Below, piece after piece: positions 61,309-64,000 of a stretch of DNA of 64,000 nucleotides. The stretch's first letter is position 1, and each line of letters opens with the position of its first letter. Source of the stretch: Salinicoccus kekensis (GTDB lineage Bacteria; Bacillota; Bacilli; Staphylococcales; Salinicoccaceae). The notes under the pieces are model-generated. The model worked only from the letters and a program-made list of their open reading frames with translations. It did not search any database and was not told where the DNA came from. A program made the translations under genes and the position numbers. The stretch lies in the NCBI RefSeq assembly GCF_900220995.1, contig NZ_OBQF01000002.1, forward strand, positions 62,001 to 126,000. Direction: 5' to 3'.

Positions 61309-61463
61309 GGAAAATAAAGGGAGCCTCCACCACTGTGGAGACTCCCATATGTTGAATCTATTGGAGCAGAGCAATCTGCTTCTTTTTTATGGACTTTTGA
61401 TGTAATGGTTAGTTTCAGTCAGAAGCGGTAAAAGTATAATAATCACTATATGGAGGGATGAAG

Positions 61464-61973
61464 ATGAAACGTGCTGAAGATATTGAAATCATTCCAATAA
61501 AGGTCGAAGATGACAGCAAGATACCCAACCACCCCGACTTCCCCCTGCTGATCTATAAGGGTGTGTTTGAAGGTGGAGATAATATTACCGCCATCCTCAA
61601 CTCCAATAACTGGTCCGGGGAGTGGATCGGTTCCGTCCACCCTTTCCACCACTACCACAGCAACACCCATGAGGTGCTGGCGGTCAAACAAGGACATGCC
61701 GCACTGCAACTTGGCGGTGAGCAGGGTGAGGTGGTAGAAGCGGAAAAAGGTGATGTCATCATCCTCCCAGCCGGCTATGGACATAAGAAGATAGAGGAAA
61801 GTGACGATTATGCTAATTACGGTGCCTACCCCGGAGGTGTCAGTTTTGATATGTGCTATGGAGAACCGGGAGAGCGCCCTGAGAAGGTGGAGAATATAAA
61901 GCAGGTTCCGATGCCTGAGTTCGATCCTGTGTATGGTCAAGATGGTTCGCTGTTCGATTACTGGCAAAGTTGA
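61464..61973 (+). CDS. cupin-domain protein (YjlB-like), copy 2
   Basis: ATG 61464 is seven bases after GGAGG and gives the same length (169) as copy 1 at 15301. The HPFHHYHSNTHEVLAV and GDVIILPAGYGHKKIE cupin motifs are intact, as are YPGG and the C-terminal DPVYGQDGSLFDYW. About two thirds identical to copy 1 by eye. It follows the truncated arsA gene; both have relatives in the 15-20 kb region. Confidence 0.85.
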   Translation: MKRAEDIEIIPIKVEDDSKIPNHPDFPLLIYKGVFEGGDNITAILNSNNWSGEWIGSVHPFHHYHSNTHEVLAVKQGHAALQLGGEQGEVVEAEKGDVIILPAGYGHKKIEESDDYANYGAYPGGVSFDMCYGEPGERPEKVENIKQVPMPEFDPVYGQDGSLFDYWQS

Positions 61974-62469
61974 GTCACACAGAAAGGGGATAAGCCCTTA
62001 GAATATAAGTTTTAGGTCAAAGTAGAAGCTATAATAAGCAACTTAACCAACAACTAATGACAAGCAGTTAATCAAGCCACTTAGTTGCTTGGAAAAATTA
62101 TTAAAGATGAACTACCTCGCCATTTAAAATACCATGCATTTACTAGTTATAAAGAAAAGACGATAGCTAGCTTCTGTTCAAAGTTATCTAACAGTCGCAA
62201 TTCTTCTAATCGTCTTTCAACTTCATACTTTAATTATCCTTATTACCATAAATTCTACTAAATAGAATAATAGCTCAGCTAAGTAAAATAAATGATATTT
62301 ATCTACATTAATTCGTAAATAAATAAAGATTGTCTACGAGCATTATATTACTTACTAAAAAGCAAGATTCTCTTTCGCAATAACCCATCAAATATTGTAT
62401 AATCAAAGAGATTCAATTTAATTATAATAAACTCTATAATATTAATGGGCATAGAAGTTCAGGTTAATT
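61974..62469. other. AT-rich intergenic stretch with two inverted repeats
   Basis: AAGCAACT (62036-62043)/AGTTGCTT (62083-62090) and AAAGACGAT (62156-62164)/ATCGTCTTT (62209-62217) are perfect arms with long loops. Neither has a terminator-like T tract on the side expected for the flanking genes. No gene was recognised. Confidence 0.4.
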
Positions 62470-64000
62470 TTAAACACATTTCGCTAAGAGTTTTTTTATC
62501 TTTAAAGAAACTTCAGTGTAATCTCTCTTTTCGAGTAAACTATGCTTCTCTTCCAAGACAATAGTCTTTCCTTCAAAATTTATATCATCCATTTCCACAA
62601 GACCCAAAATCAGTTGAGAATTTTCCGGTTTCTTTTCTATAATAAATTCTAACATTTTATCTAAATTTGCTTTTTCTTGGTCTTGTTGATTTGGTGAGTC
62701 AATAACTATAGGGCAAAAAACCGAAGTGGAATACTCACTCATTACTTCGAGTATGCTAAAGTAGTATGCGAGTAAAGCCCTCGGTTTACCACTTCCTGTT
62801 TCAGAAATTTTTGCGTAAATTGATTTATAGGATTTCTCATTCATCGTTAATACCCTAAGCTCCTTTAAATTATTTTGCATTAATTTATAGTATTTTGTCT
62901 TGATTTTTTTTTGCCTTTTTTTGTCTTCAAATATTTGGATCTCTTCTTTTAGAGAGTCTATTCTTTCTTCGTTATTGACGATTTCGTTATTTAATAAACT
63001 TATTTCATTTTTCATAAGAAGATTCATTTCTCGTTTACCTTCATTTAGGATTATATCCTTAAACTTGACTGCTCCTTGTTTTTTTGAAAGTATTTCCTCT
63101 ATTTTTTCTTGTTCAAGATTATTCATATCGTAAATTTCATATTCATTTTGAATATCTTTTACCGTCTTTTTGTAATTAAAGTTCAATTCAAGTAGTAAGT
63201 CTTGACATGTATCTTCGTCCTTAGCGATAAAAAAACGTTCTGCAAATGAATTCTCATATATATTCCCACATGTCGGACATTCTACTGAATCGGTTTGTTC
63301 CATTGCAAATTCAAAATCATCTTCTAATTCAGCGAGAGTGCTCTTCACTACATTGATTTGTTGCTCTATATGTATTTTGTGATTTTCTAACTCTAAAATT
63401 CCTTGCTTGAGTTTAGAGCCCTTTCTATTTAATTCATCGTAATGCCATAATAATTCATCAATTTCTTTTTTAAATTGAACTGTATCAACAGCCACAATTT
63501 CATCCTGTATTTGTTCACTAACTTTAGTAGTAAAATCACTAGAAATTTTCTTTGTATTTTTTAAAACAGATATATCTCTTTTAATATTTCTTATGGCTGC
63601 ATTTAGTTCATAGTACTCATTTGGTTTAATACCAGTATGATAATTTATTACATCATTCTTCCAACTACTAAATTGGCTTAAGTTATTAAAGGATGCCCAA
63701 TTACTGGTCCAGCTTATATCTTGGTCGATGTAAAAGGGCAAAAAAAAGTAAGCAGGAGGTGGAGTTTGGGATTCACCTTGTCTATTATTAAGGATTAACC
63801 TGTAGTTAAATAATTCCGCTATAAAAGGCCCTATACCATTTGTTATATTATCAAAAGTATCTATAATATTCAGTTCTTCATCAAAAACAGCAAAAAATTT
63901 CTCTTTTCTTAGAATAGAATAGGTCTTTTTTTCAAGAGAAAATTTAACTAGAGAAATAACATTTGCATCCTTCCATTTAGGATGTAGATCTTTAGGATCA
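62470..64000 (-). CDS. SMC/Rad50-like ATPase with zinc hook (partial, runs off the window)
   Basis: The frame stays open from the stop at 62470 to the right edge, so the N-terminal part with Walker A is missing. Visible from the edge: an ATPase-linked region (NGIGPFIAELFNYRLIL..PPPAYFFLPFYIDQDISW), a coiled coil broken by a zinc-hook-like CPTCGNIYENSFA, a second coiled coil, a signature-like SETGSGKPRALLAYYFSIL and Walker B FCPIVIDSPNQQDQE near the C-terminus. This is the Rad50/RloC-like ABC ATPase order, common in phage-defence systems (Lamassu LmuB, RloC and others); the exact system cannot be named. Very AT-rich. Confidence 0.75.
   Translation of the reverse strand, partial: DPKDLHPKWKDANVISLVKFSLEKKTYSILRKEKFFAVFDEELNIIDTFDNITNGIGPFIAELFNYRLILNNRQGESQTPPPAYFFLPFYIDQDISWTSNWASFNNLSQFSSWKNDVINYHTGIKPNEYYELNAAIRNIKRDISVLKNTKKISSDFTTKVSEQIQDEIVAVDTVQFKKEIDELLWHYDELNRKGSKLKQGILELENHKIHIEQQINVVKSTLAELEDDFEFAMEQTDSVECPTCGNIYENSFAERFFIAKDEDTCQDLLLELNFNYKKTVKDIQNEYEIYDMNNLEQEKIEEILSKKQGAVKFKDIILNEGKREMNLLMKNEISLLNNEIVNNEERIDSLKEEIQIFEDKKRQKKIKTKYYKLMQNNLKELRVLTMNEKSYKSIYAKISETGSGKPRALLAYYFSILEVMSEYSTSVFCPIVIDSPNQQDQEKANLDKMLEFIIEKKPENSQLILGLVEMDDINFEGKTIVLEEKHSLLEKRDYTEVSLKIKKLLAKCV

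Noticed and set aside
62156-62217. Structured RNA formed by AAAGACGAT/ATCGTCTTT
   Set aside because: Only nine pairs with a 44-base loop in AT-rich DNA; no promoter or T tract was found, so no RNA gene is called.

Overview
The window looks like chromosomal DNA of a moderately halophilic Gram-positive coccus of the Staphylococcaceae/Salinicoccus-Jeotgalicoccus type. This is inferred from the strong AGGAGG-type ribosome sites with frequent GTG/TTG starts, lipoprotein signals, an LTA synthase, Rrf2 and DUF896 proteins, B. subtilis-style thiamine gene order with a TPP riboswitch, Fst-type toxin-antitoxin remnants, a CcpA-type cre site and the very acidic exported proteins. No rRNA, CRISPR array, complete insertion sequence or complete prophage was seen.

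Layout. Bases 1-28,200 are mostly core-like and GC-richer: GAF protein, SDRs, atypical ureohydrolase, M23 peptidase, orphan peptide-binding lipoprotein, a DHH-CBS-nucleotidyltransferase fusion, Na+/H+ antiporter, an Rrf2-LLM-DUF896 cluster, Bcr/CflA MFS pump, cupin, a cstA / Cys-Cys small protein / ArsA-like ATPase cluster, an acyltransferase-DUF6320-esterase cluster, and a GntR-GltS-amidohydrolase cluster. Bases 28,250-35,150 are more AT-rich: LysR, tripartite tricarboxylate transporter (tctCBA), threonine-aldolase-like enzyme and MFS. Bases 35,220-39,100 are a TPP-riboswitch-controlled thiazole operon (tenI-thiO-thiS-thiG-thiF). Bases 39,170-43,810 are an AT-rich WxL surface-protein cluster. 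tRNA-Arg(CCT), an aldehyde dehydrogenase, a CBS protein and a BamE-like lipoprotein follow. Next come an AHL-lactonase/alcohol dehydrogenase pair under a probable CcpA site, an LTA synthase, SDR/TetR/glycerol dehydrogenase genes, a McrBC restriction module next to a truncated ArsA and a second cupin, and an SMC/Rad50-like ATPase that runs off the right edge.

Unexplained structure. (1) Three unrelated-sequence tandem arrays (51 bp x4, 41 bp x3, 51 bp x4) each lie between convergent genes; every unit carries an inverted repeat, and the third array shows a compensatory change in its arms. (2) At least three, probably four, degenerate Fst/par type I toxin-antitoxin modules are scattered over 28-54 kb; one retains the toxin frame with a nonsense codon. 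(3) The GntR gene has its terminator upstream of its stop codon. (4) arsA and cupin genes occur twice, the second arsA cut off on the McrBC side. (5) A cre site sits inside the promoter of the AHL-lactonase operon. Gene-fragment relics (ABC-F, two SDR-like, ArsA) indicate ongoing decay.
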